DNA of 6,138 bases from a bacterium (GCA_021791455.1 JAJYWM010000383.1:1-6138), one strand, 5' to 3'; shown: positions 1 to 6,138, counted from the stretch's first letter. Notes: generated by a model not told the origin, from the letters alone. Translations and numbers: made by a program.

Positions 1-211
1 CTCGAGCGGCTGGCGACTTCCGTCGTGGTGCGCCCCGACTGTCGCCGACCGTCCGTGGGCTCCGGCCCAAAGCTTTCGCGATCTCGCGCTTGACCTGGCG
101 GCGGGAAACACTCCAATCCCGGGGCGGACTCGGGCCGAAGGCCGCGGTACCGACGATTCAGATCGGCCGAATGGCCTGACCCAGGAGCTGATCCGGCTGG
201 GGAGGTTCGGA

Positions 212-221
212 CTACCGGTAG
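212..221. promoter_or_regulatory. Perfect 10-bp palindrome CTACCGGTAG, possible operator
   Basis: The sequence CTACCGGTAG reads the same on both strands and lies about 130 bp upstream of the first glycosyltransferase start. Outward extension is imperfect: 210/223 and 208/225 pair, while 211/222 and 209/224 do not. Such a dyad could be half of a repressor site, but a single 10-bp palindrome in GC-rich DNA is not rare and I recognise no regulator for it. Confidence 0.15.
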
Positions 222-313
222 CCGGTCGTCGCCCGTTCCGGGATGGTGCCGACCGAACCATCTTCGAGATCCGCTGCGTGATCGGCGCCCGACCGCCGTC
301 GGCCATATTCCCT

Positions 314-338
314 CCGCGGGCCCAGGGCTCCCCTGCGG
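314..338 (+). promoter_or_regulatory. Possible hairpin just upstream of the first start codon
   Basis: CCGCGGG (314-320) can pair with CCC (331-333) plus GCGG (335-338) around a single bulged T, leaving a 10-nt loop. Two smaller alternatives compete with it: CAGGG (323-327) with CCCTG (331-335), and CCCC (330-333) with GGGG (337-340). GGGG at 337-340 is the only purine run near the GTG at 352, so pairing could limit ribosome access. GC-rich sequence forms such stems easily, so this is a suggestion only. Confidence 0.2.
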
Positions 339-351
339 GGCGCCGGCTGCG

Positions 352-1506
352 GTGAGGCTCGCGCTCGTAACACCGAGGTTCTCGCCCCACCTCGGAGGCG
401 TGGAAGCTCATGTGGGCGCGCTGGCCTCCCGGATGGCGGCCGCGGGGCACGAGGTGGACGTGATCACTCCGGATGTCACGGTGGCACAGCCGACCCTGGA
501 GCGGTTGGACCAGCACCTATTGGTTCGCAGGTTCCCTGCCTACGGGTGGAACACTCCCTACACTCAGTCACCTGGGCTGTGGCGGTACCTGCAGGTGAAC
601 TCCGGCAGCTACAGCTTGGTGCATGCTCACAGCTACCACGCCACCCCCGCTCTGGCCGCAGCGCTGACCCCCGGCCCACCGCTTGTCTTCACCGCCCACT
701 ACAACGGGGCGGGGCACTCCGCCACGACCCACCTGGCCCACTTCCTGTATCGACCACTGGGCCGCATCATCATCCGGCGAGCGGCAGCGATCATCTGCGT
801 GTCAAGAGCGGAGTCCGATCTGCTCCGCAGTCAGTTTCCCAGGGCCACCGGCCGGATCACCATCATCCCCAACGGCGTCGAGCCGACCAATCCCGAGGTG
901 GCGCCGTTTCCGCTGACGGCCCGGGTTGTGCTCTGCGTCGGTCGACTGGAGCCCTACAAGAACGTCGACCTCGTGGTCCGGGCCGTGCAGCACCTTTCGT
1001 CGCAGTACTCCCTGGTGGTGGTGGGATCGGGTCGCTCCATGGCGAAGCTTAGGGAGCTCTGCAGCAGCACCGGTGCGACGGACCGGATACGGCTGCTCGG
1101 AAACGTCTCCCCTGATGATCTCGCACGCTGGCGCCGGACCGCCGCGGTTTATGTCTCCATGTCCACCCACGAGGCCTTCGGCATCACAGTCGTCGACGCG
1201 CTTCTCGCCAGGGTCCCCGTCGTCGCCTCGGACATACCCGCTCACAGGGAGCTCGCCGAGCGGGCCGCGCCGGGGGCGATCACCTTGGTCCCACCTGACG
1301 TCACACCAATTGACCTTGCGAGCACGATCGCCTCAGCCTCGCAGACAACCTCAGGGGGACTGCTCGACGTCCCAACCTGGGATCAGGCTGCGGCGATGAC
1401 GCTGGAGGTGTACGAGAGGACGGGCGCCGAGACTTCCAGCTTGCGGACCTCCCCCGGGCGAGACGGTGTGAGGTCGACCGAACCAAGGGGTGTCGGACCC
1501 GTATGA
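352..1506 (+). CDS. GT4 family glycosyltransferase (GT-B fold)
   Basis: This is a predicted cytoplasmic or membrane-associated glycosyltransferase of 384 residues, a normal GT4 length. It should transfer a sugar from a nucleotide donor to a lipid-linked or growing glycan. The N-terminal Rossmann domain opens with MRLALVTPRF and carries the GGVE loop (residues 15-18) and HAH (91-93). The C-terminal donor-binding domain starts near 190 with GRLEPYKN (197-204), where R198 and K203 match the phosphate-binding pair of the family. The family E-x7-E motif appears as E274 to D282, so the second acid is Asp. The GTG start is the only ATG, GTG or TTG in phase after a stop at 91-93, and it places the family N-terminus exactly. 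The ribosome binding site is poor (GGGG, 337-340). The last 30 or so residues look unstructured. The end overlaps the next gene by 4 bp (ATGA). The sugar and acceptor cannot be told. Confidence 0.92.
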   Translation: MRLALVTPRFSPHLGGVEAHVGALASRMAAAGHEVDVITPDVTVAQPTLERLDQHLLVRRFPAYGWNTPYTQSPGLWRYLQVNSGSYSLVHAHSYHATPALAAALTPGPPLVFTAHYNGAGHSATTHLAHFLYRPLGRIIIRRAAAIICVSRAESDLLRSQFPRATGRITIIPNGVEPTNPEVAPFPLTARVVLCVGRLEPYKNVDLVVRAVQHLSSQYSLVVVGSGRSMAKLRELCSSTGATDRIRLLGNVSPDDLARWRRTAAVYVSMSTHEAFGITVVDALLARVPVVASDIPAHRELAERAAPGAITLVPPDVTPIDLASTIASASQTTSGGLLDVPTWDQAAAMTLEVYERTGAETSSLRTSPGRDGVRSTEPRGVGPV

Positions 1507-3662
1507 GCAAGCCCCCAGCCCATCGTGGTAGGCGGCTGGCCCCAGGGCCGGGACGCAGGCCCAGCAAGCCTCGCGCCAGCCGTCCCATCAGCCAGCAATC
1601 TCCTGCAACGCCAAGCCTGAGGACGGCCGCCGCTGAGGAAGCAGGAGTGCTGCTACCCCCGGGTGAGGGATCTCTGCCGGCGCCTGCCCTAGGTCACGCC
1701 GCTGCGGCTACCGCCGCTCACCGGCCGGCCGCCTGGCTGAGCCGACTTCGCGAGGGCTCCCTGCTGACCATGGTCACAACCGGAGGCAGCGTCGTGCTCG
1801 GCGCCGCCTTTCTCGCGGTCGCCTATTCGGTGGCAGCGACTCGGCCTCCGGGCCAGCTCGAGTTCACCCTGTTTTGGATAGGGGAACTGCTCGCCTTTGT
1901 GCCCATCGCGATCCGTCTCTTGACCGCCAGCGCCCGGCGCGCTGAGCGCCTTGCCCTGATCACCGTCCTGGGGCTGTTCGCCTTCGTCGCCATGCTGCTG
2001 CGCAGCCCCACCGCAGAGATCTTCCACGACGCCCTGGCGCATTGGACGGCAGCCCAAGAGGTCTACAGCACCGGCAAGCTCTTTCAGCCGGACACCCTCT
2101 TGCATATCGTTCAGTACTACCCCGGGCTGTCCGCCCTCACCGTGTCCCTGCGTGAGGTGACCGGGCTCTCCACCTTCCAGGTGGGCACGGCGGAAATCTG
2201 GCTGCTGCATGTCGCGTCTCTGGTGGGCATCTTCATCTTGGTCGAGCGCCTCACCACCTCCCACCGTGCCGCCGGGATCGCCGCTCTGATCTACTGCGTC
2301 AATCCCGCGTTCTATTTCTTCGACTCCCAGTTCGCCTACGAGTCGCTGGCCGTCCCCATGTTCATCTGGGCCGTGACCGCGGCTGTCGTCATGCAACAGC
2401 ACCTGCGGACCGGTTCCAATCGGGGTGTCCCCTACCTGAGACAACCCGTCATATCGTGGTTCCTGGTTGCCGTTCTTGCCGCCGCAGCTTGCATCGTCAC
2501 CCACCACATAACCACCTGGACCCTGGTCGGGACGCTGGTGCTGCTCTGTGCTGCTCCGGTCGTGTGGCGAAAGCGTACTCGCAGTGCCCGTCGGACCGCG
2601 GCCGGGACCGCGGTTCTGACCGCCTGTGTCGGCCTGGGAGCCGCGGCCTGGCTGGTGCTGGTCGCTCCGGAGACGATCGCCTACGTGGCTCCCCATGTGA
2701 TAGGCGGCATCCAGGGCGTTCTGGCGATACTCACCCACCACAGCAGCAGCCGCCAGCTCTTCAAGGCGAGCCCGTTGCCGGAATACCAGAAGTTGGCCGC
2801 CTATGGTGGACCCGCCTTTCTGATCGTCGCCTGTGCGGCGGCCGTCTTTTTTGGGCGACACCGGATAAGGCGCCTTCCCCCAGCCATGACCGCTCTCGGC
2901 ATCCTGGGGCTGCTCTACTTTGGAGCGCTGCCGGTGATGCTCACCGCCCAGAATGAGGGTGCTCGCCGGTCCCAGACCTTCACCTTCGTGGGTCTGGCGG
3001 TCATCCTCGCTCCCTTCTTTGTCCTCCTGCTGCGCCGCTCCGCTTCCCGGACCTGGCTGAACCTCCTAGCCAGGGCCGCCATCCTTCTGGGGGTGGTGAC
3101 CCTGCTGGTCGGCAACATGACGATCGACATCGATGTCTACTACCAGTTTCCTGGGCCCAGTGTCTATGGAGCAGACACCAGAAGTCTCTCGCCCGAGGTC
3201 ATCGCCATGGCCGACTGGTTCCGCGCCAACGTCGGCCGCGGCCACCGCGTCGTCGCTCCTCGCGACCTCGGCCTGGCGATGGGGAGCTACGGGGCGCAAA
3301 CCGTGTCAGCCGCCTCATATGGATTCCCCGTATGGCAGCTCTACTTCTCCCCCAGCCTGCCCAGCGCTCAGCTGCTGGGAGAATTGACGGCTTCAGACTA
3401 TGGGTACATGGCGGTCGACACCAAGATGTATCACAATCTGCCCGAGGTCGGCGCCTACTTCACCGCCGGTGAGCCCGGTGATGGCCAGGTCATACCGCCG
3501 ATCGCGGCCCTGCGTAAGCTGAGCGGCCTACCGTGGCTGACCGAGATCTACTCGTCCACGAACTACCGGATATACCGCCTCGACCTTAAGGAGCTTCGAG
3601 CATGCCCCGCGTACCGAACCGTGTCGGCCGCCTTGCTTCCGGGCTGTCCCACTTCGGGCTGA
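1503..3662 (+). CDS. Multi-pass membrane protein, GT-C or Wzy polymerase-like, with C-terminal soluble domain
   Basis: The 719-residue product has three parts. Residues 1-85 are Pro/Arg/Ala-rich and look disordered. Residues 92-540 hold about 12-13 hydrophobic helices (for example 92-112, 119-140, 148-167, 230-248, 255-272, 278-298, 316-333, 336-356, 365-388, 434-451, 461-480, 492-510, 519-538). Residues 540-719 form a soluble domain, probably outside the membrane, ending in NYRIYRLDL (687-695). After the third helix comes a polar loop with FHDALAHW (174-181), placed like the acidic catalytic loop of GT-C enzymes, then YYPGLSAL (205-212). THHITTW (333-339) sits between two helices. I infer a polyprenyl-phosphate-sugar-dependent GT-C glycosyltransferase or a polymerase acting outside the cytoplasmic membrane, but I cannot name the family. 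The ATG at 1503 overlaps the previous gene by 4 bp, with AAGGGG (1485-1490) 12 nt upstream. A GTG at 1647 is a serious alternative start giving 671 residues. The last 61 bp overlap the next gene. Confidence 0.8.
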   Translation: MSKPPAHRGRRLAPGPGRRPSKPRASRPISQQSPATPSLRTAAAEEAGVLLPPGEGSLPAPALGHAAAATAAHRPAAWLSRLREGSLLTMVTTGGSVVLGAAFLAVAYSVAATRPPGQLEFTLFWIGELLAFVPIAIRLLTASARRAERLALITVLGLFAFVAMLLRSPTAEIFHDALAHWTAAQEVYSTGKLFQPDTLLHIVQYYPGLSALTVSLREVTGLSTFQVGTAEIWLLHVASLVGIFILVERLTTSHRAAGIAALIYCVNPAFYFFDSQFAYESLAVPMFIWAVTAAVVMQQHLRTGSNRGVPYLRQPVISWFLVAVLAAAACIVTHHITTWTLVGTLVLLCAAPVVWRKRTRSARRTAAGTAVLTACVGLGAAAWLVLVAPETIAYVAPHVIGGIQGVLAILTHHSSSRQLFKASPLPEYQKLAAYGGPAFLIVACAAAVFFGRHRIRRLPPAMTALGILGLLYFGALPVMLTAQNEGARRSQTFTFVGLAVILAPFFVLLLRRSASRTWLNLLARAAILLGVVTLLVGNMTIDIDVYYQFPGPSVYGADTRSLSPEVIAMADWFRANVGRGHRVVAPRDLGLAMGSYGAQTVSAASYGFPVWQLYFSPSLPSAQLLGELTASDYGYMAVDTKMYHNLPEVGAYFTAGEPGDGQVIPPIAALRKLSGLPWLTEIYSSTNYRIYRLDLKELRACPAYRTVSAALLPGCPTSG
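1635..1649 (+). promoter_or_regulatory. Alternative ribosome binding site and GTG start inside the membrane-protein gene
   Basis: GAGGAA (1635-1640) lies 6 nt before an in-frame GTG (1647-1649, codon 49 of the longer reading). This spacing is better than that of the upstream ATG at 1503. Codons 1-48 have a third-position G+C of about 65 percent and a second-position G+C of about 77 percent by my count, which is weak coding character. Starting here removes part of the disordered N-terminus and leaves about 140 bp of leader after the first gene. Confidence 0.35.
3588..3593 (+). promoter_or_regulatory. Strong Shine-Dalgarno AAGGAG inside the end of the preceding gene
   Basis: AAGGAG sits 8 nt before the ATG at 3602 and is the best ribosome binding site in the window. 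It decides the start of the DUF1616-like gene, because no other ATG, GTG or TTG occurs in that phase before the first membrane helix. It therefore confirms that the two genes overlap by 61 bp. The site itself encodes part of the LKEL segment near the C-terminus of the upstream protein. Confidence 0.8.
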
Positions 3663-4492
3663 GCAGGGAGCTGGCGCTTGCCAGCACCCTGCTGCTGGCG
3701 GCGGCACTAGTCACCGGAGCCGCTTTCATACCTGTCGAGGCGGCCCGGGCACTGCTGACCCTGGGGCCGGCCCTGGTACTTCCGGGGGCCGCCCTCCTGT
3801 TCGTGCTCGGTGGTCTGGGCCGGGGCTACGATCGCTATCCATCCCTGATTCTGGCGGTGATTCTGAGCATCGCCTTCTATCCTCTGGCGGCCCTGGTGGT
3901 CTATGGGTTGGGAGTGCGCCTTTCGCCGAAGTCGATAGTCACCGCGCTCGACATCTGGGTCGTCGCCCTGGTTCTGATCCGGCTTTTGCTACCGGGCAAG
4001 CTGTGGGCTGGCGCCAGGCCCTTGCTGCGCCGGCCCCAAGCGTCCTCCGAAAGCTCCTGGCGCTGGACCATCTGGGTTTTGGCGGTGATGGTTGCGGGTG
4101 CCGCCGTCATCGGCCTGGGGATCACCAGGCTGCCCCAACCAGCACCGCAGCCGTACCTGGCCCTTCATTTCACCGGAAGCTGGGCCAAGACGTCGGGCGT
4201 CAGGTCCGTACCCGCCAAGGCCGCGGTTACGGTTCCCCTCTCCATCGACAACGGCTCGGCCAATGCGACCAAGCTTCTGGTGCAGACGAGCTTGGACGGG
4301 CGCCCATTCGGGTATTCCAGATTGGTCTCTCTGTCTCCCCACGAGAGATGGTATGGATCGATCGTCGGCAACATGACTGGCCAGGGCTGCCTCCAACAAC
4401 TGGTGGTGCGGGTGCGGCGGCCGTCGTCCAGCACGACCTTGGTTTCCGTCGACATGTGGCTCAGCCTGCAGCTCGCGACCTGCAAGGCGTGA
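3602..4492 (+). CDS. DUF1616-like membrane protein with extracytoplasmic domain
   Basis: The product has 296 residues. A short basic N-terminus is followed by five predicted membrane helices (about 23-43, 49-70, 81-103, 113-130, 155-175) and a beta-rich soluble domain (176-296) that should lie outside the membrane. The segment ALVLPGAALLFVLGG (57-71) and the four-helix block before a polar linker (131-153) and a fifth helix match my memory of DUF1616 proteins. These also end in a soluble domain and often sit near surface-glycan genes. Their biochemical role is not established. C263 and C294 are the only cysteines in the soluble domain and could form a disulfide. It starts 61 bp inside the upstream gene with a strong ribosome binding site, and its TGA overlaps the flippase start through GTGA. 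I infer a partner for the large membrane protein upstream or for export. The family call is from memory of layout, not a search. Confidence 0.72.
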   Translation: MPRVPNRVGRLASGLSHFGLSRELALASTLLLAAALVTGAAFIPVEAARALLTLGPALVLPGAALLFVLGGLGRGYDRYPSLILAVILSIAFYPLAALVVYGLGVRLSPKSIVTALDIWVVALVLIRLLLPGKLWAGARPLLRRPQASSESSWRWTIWVLAVMVAGAAVIGLGITRLPQPAPQPYLALHFTGSWAKTSGVRSVPAKAAVTVPLSIDNGSANATKLLVQTSLDGRPFGYSRLVSLSPHERWYGSIVGNMTGQGCLQQLVVRVRRPSSSTTLVSVDMWLSLQLATCKA

Positions 4493-5877
4493 GCCGGTCC
4501 GCACGTGCGCGGCTCCCCGGCTGGGGAACCGCCACGGCCCAGGCCCTCTCGGCCTGGCAGCGACTCCGCCTGCTGGTGGTGCGCATGCGTCGTGATCCCC
4601 TGTCCCGCAACGGCCTCTTCATAGTCGCGACCACGCTGGTCAATTCGGCCTTCGGCTACGTGTTTTGGGTTATTGGCGCCCGCCTCTTTCCCGCCGCCGC
4701 GGTCGGCATCGTGGCCGCCACTATCTCGGCCGCGTCTGTGGTCGGCATCCTGGCCTACGCCGGGGTTGGGATGACCCTTATCCACTCGCTGCCCCAGGCT
4801 CGAACGGGCCGAGATTGGTCGTTGACCCTGCTGTCGGGAACGACCATCACCGCGCTGATTGGGATCGGGGGCAGCCTCCTAGTGGTGGCGGTCCTGCCCG
4901 CCACCAGCGACAAGTTTCTGCTCCTGCATCAGTTTGGCACCGCCACAATCTTTGCTCTGGGAACCCTGGCGTGGAGCCTCGGGTCGGCGCTCGACTACGC
5001 GTTCATAGCCGAGCGCAAGGCGCAGTTCATGCTGGGCCGCAACGCGGTGCACGCCGCCGCCAAGGTGCTGGCCGTCATCGTTCTCGCCCTGCTGCTGGCC
5101 CGCAGTCCCACCATCCTGCTGCTCTCGTGGTCGGCGGCAGCGGTGGTGGGCGCGCTGGCCGGTGGTGGCTTCCTGGTCTGGCGCCTGAGTCACGGCCGCC
5201 TGTTCCGGCCCGCCTGGCGGCAGCTCCTGCGCTCGGCTGGCGACCTGCGCACCCGTCTGGTGGGTCATCAGGTGATCAGCATCAGCGGGCAGCTGCCGCC
5301 CCTATTGCTGCCCATCGTGGTCACGACCAGACTGTCCGCCAGAGCCGACGCCTTCTTCTATCTGACATGGCTCCTGACCGGGGTCCTGCTCGTGGTATCC
5401 GCGGCGGTCGCCGACTCGCTCTTCGCCGAGGGGGCGCACCAGCCGGCGGCGATCAGGGGCCGGGCCCTGTTCGCCCTGAAGCTGGTGGCAGGCATCGTGG
5501 TCCCGCTGATGATCGTGTTCTTCGTCGCAGGAGGACTGCTGCTGTCAATATTCGGGCCGTCCTACTCCGCACACGCGCTGGACCTGCTCTACGTCCTGGT
5601 GCTCGCCGCCATCCCCGACGCCTTGACCAACCTCTACGTCGCCCTCCTCAGGCTGCAGTCGCGGTTCGTGGTCGCCAGCACCCTCAATCTTGGCATGGGG
5701 CTGGGCACGGTCGTCCTCTCCTGGCTGCTGCTGCCGATCTTCGGGATCACCGGGGCGGGAATCGCGTGGCTGGCAATGCAGTTGGCGGGATGCCTCTTCT
5801 GCCTTGCCGACCTGCTGCGCCGCCCCCTGCGGCCACCGAGCGCCCTCTCCACCAACCTGCCGGACGCCAAGAGGTAG
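4489..5877 (+). CDS. Wzx-like oligosaccharide flippase (MOP superfamily)
   Basis: This 462-residue protein should move lipid-linked saccharide units across the cytoplasmic membrane. After a basic cytoplasmic N-terminus (1-40) it has about 12 hydrophobic helices, near 44-64, 70-90, 111-134, 148-170, 188-204, 208-230, 261-279, 290-307, 327-348, 364-385, 395-415 and 418-440, the usual number for Wzx-type MOP proteins. The stretch GYVFWVIGARLFPAAAVGIV (56-75) resembles the N-terminal signature of polysaccharide exporters. FGPSYSAHALDLLYVLVLAA (355-374) is typical of the second half. I chose the GTG at 4489 because it overlaps the previous stop as GTGA, and the upstream in-phase extension (4003-4488) is an out-of-frame reading of the previous gene. 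An ATG at 4585 (codon 33) is a possible shorter start. There is no good ribosome binding site at 4489, which fits translational coupling. The substrate is unknown. Confidence 0.87.
   Translation: MSRSARARLPGWGTATAQALSAWQRLRLLVVRMRRDPLSRNGLFIVATTLVNSAFGYVFWVIGARLFPAAAVGIVAATISAASVVGILAYAGVGMTLIHSLPQARTGRDWSLTLLSGTTITALIGIGGSLLVVAVLPATSDKFLLLHQFGTATIFALGTLAWSLGSALDYAFIAERKAQFMLGRNAVHAAAKVLAVIVLALLLARSPTILLLSWSAAAVVGALAGGGFLVWRLSHGRLFRPAWRQLLRSAGDLRTRLVGHQVISISGQLPPLLLPIVVTTRLSARADAFFYLTWLLTGVLLVVSAAVADSLFAEGAHQPAAIRGRALFALKLVAGIVVPLMIVFFVAGGLLLSIFGPSYSAHALDLLYVLVLAAIPDALTNLYVALLRLQSRFVVASTLNLGMGLGTVVLSWLLLPIFGITGAGIAWLAMQLAGCLFCLADLLRRPLRPPSALSTNLPDAKR
5869..5874 (+). promoter_or_regulatory. 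Ribosome binding site AAGAGG for the last gene
   Basis: AAGAGG lies 6 nt before the ATG at 5881 and overlaps the final two sense codons (Lys-Arg) of the flippase. It supports the start of the partial glycosyltransferase, which follows the flippase stop after only 3 bp. Confidence 0.7.
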
Positions 5878-5880
5878 CCC

Positions 5881-6138
5881 ATGCGCATCCTGCACCTGAC
5901 CGACCTGTACCCCCCAGTCCTCGGGGGGTTGGAAACCCAGTTAGAGCAGCTGTGCCGCGAGCTGGCGAGCCGTGGCCATGAGGTCGATGTCGTCACCCTG
6001 GCGGGCACGGGCGGCCCGAAGGCGGAGGTTCGTGAGGGCGTGCGGGTGCACCGGATAGCGGGTGTGACGAGGATCTTGCGCCCGCTGTATGAAGACCCTA
6101 GGAGGCCCTTCCACCCCACAGTCCCCGATCCCCTGTTG
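5881..6138 (+). CDS. GT4 family glycosyltransferase, N-terminal part only (cut by window end)
   Basis: The reading frame is open from the ATG to the right edge, giving the first 86 residues. MRILHLTDLYPPVLGGLETQ (1-20) is the classic beginning of GT4 enzymes with the GG-x-E loop (15-18). It is followed by GHEVDVVTL (32-40) and by VREGVRVHRI (49-58), the usual strand after the first Rossmann helix. FHPTVPDP (77-84) matches the loop that often precedes the helix leading to the HxH motif. The donor-binding half lies outside the window, so catalytic residues cannot be checked. It follows the flippase after 3 bp with its own ribosome binding site and so belongs to the same operon. Its N-terminus resembles the first glycosyltransferase (GG-x-E and GHEVDV at similar spacing) but is clearly divergent, so it probably adds a different sugar or linkage. 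Confidence 0.88.
   Translation, partial: MRILHLTDLYPPVLGGLETQLEQLCRELASRGHEVDVVTLAGTGGPKAEVREGVRVHRIAGVTRILRPLYEDPRRPFHPTVPDPLL
5909..5929 (+). repeat. Perfect 7-bp GC hairpin within the start of the last gene
   Basis: ACCCCCC (5909-5915) pairs exactly with GGGGGGT (5923-5929) around a 7-nt loop (5916-5922). It covers codons 10-17 of the partial glycosyltransferase, the part encoding the conserved Pro-Pro-x-x-Gly-Gly turn. The stem begins 28 nt after the first base of the start codon. It may be a by-product of CCC/CCA and GGG codon choice, or it may slow early translation. It is not a terminator, since no T-run follows. Confidence 0.5.

Larger units (their letters stand above)
1..351. other. 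Upstream stretch with no confident gene
   Basis: No gene can be called with confidence here. The forward phase starting at base 2 is open all the way and ends at a TGA (353-355) that overlaps the GTG start of the next gene, so it could be the last 117 codons of an upstream gene coupled through GTGA. Against that, my hand count of G+C by codon position in this phase is about 73, 67 and 74 percent, nearly flat, whereas the real genes here have a GC-rich third position and a much lower second position. Two reverse-strand phases are also open, which is common in DNA this GC-rich. The conceptual peptide is rich in Arg, Pro and Gly and has no family signature I recognise. The other two forward phases hit stops at 91-93 and 177-179. 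I see no tRNA or terminator, and no convincing promoter. Most likely it is a leader or intergenic region, with a gene end as the alternative. Confidence 0.45.

Noticed and set aside
1..6. CTCGAG at the very left edge, possibly a cloning or insert boundary
   Set aside because: A six-base restriction site at the edge can be chance, and no vector-like sequence follows. The same window shows ordinary genomic composition.
90..118. TTGACC at 90-95 as a -35 promoter box
   Set aside because: No acceptable -10 hexamer lies 16-18 bp downstream (CCAATC at 113-118 is a poor match).
3..179. Possible gene end in forward phase 3 stopping at 177-179
   Set aside because: It is short, has no recognisable motif, and shows no third-position G+C preference that stands out from the other phases.
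1689..2861. Long antisense open frame of 390 codons
   Set aside because: It is rich in Gly, Gln, Asp and Arg, has no recognisable fold, and mirrors the well-supported membrane-protein gene on the plus strand. This is common in GC-rich DNA.
4003..4488. Upstream in-phase extension of the flippase reading frame to an ATG at 4003
   Set aside because: It lies inside the DUF1616-like gene in another phase, encodes a Gly/Arg/Gln/His-rich peptide with no membrane character, and the GTGA start at 4489 gives a normal flippase length.
4665..5981. Plus-strand open frame of 438 codons overlapping the flippase and last glycosyltransferase
   Set aside because: It is an Arg/Gly/Pro/His-rich out-of-frame reading of two genes with clear family signatures.

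Overview
The window is GC-rich and codes on the plus strand throughout. It looks like part of one operon for making and exporting a cell-surface or secreted polysaccharide. High GC, GTG starts at two genes and a preference for G/C at third codon positions fit a high-GC bacterium such as an actinomycete or a Chloroflexota/Dormibacterota relative. The sequence alone does not separate these, and nothing here is diagnostic of a species.

Layout. Positions 1-351 hold no gene I can call with confidence: one forward phase stays open, but base composition by codon position is flat. From 352 the genes are packed with almost no gaps: a GT4 glycosyltransferase (352-1506), a large multi-pass membrane protein with a C-terminal soluble domain (1503-3662), a five-helix membrane protein resembling DUF1616 (3602-4492), a Wzx-like flippase of the MOP superfamily (4489-5877), and a second GT4 glycosyltransferase that runs off the right edge (5881-6138). 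Junctions are an ATGA overlap, a 61-bp out-of-phase overlap with a strong internal ribosome binding site, a GTGA overlap, and a 3-bp gap. This points to one transcript with translational coupling. I see no terminator, RNA gene, mobile element or CRISPR array.

How the genes could work together. The two GT4 enzymes would add sugars on the cytoplasmic face to a lipid-linked acceptor. The flippase would move the lipid-linked unit across the membrane. The large membrane protein has the topology of a GT-C glycosyltransferase or Wzy-like polymerase and could act on the outer face. The DUF1616-like protein, with its own extracytoplasmic domain, may assist it. The sugars, product and attachment are unknown. 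The least understood part is the overlapping pair at 1503-4492.
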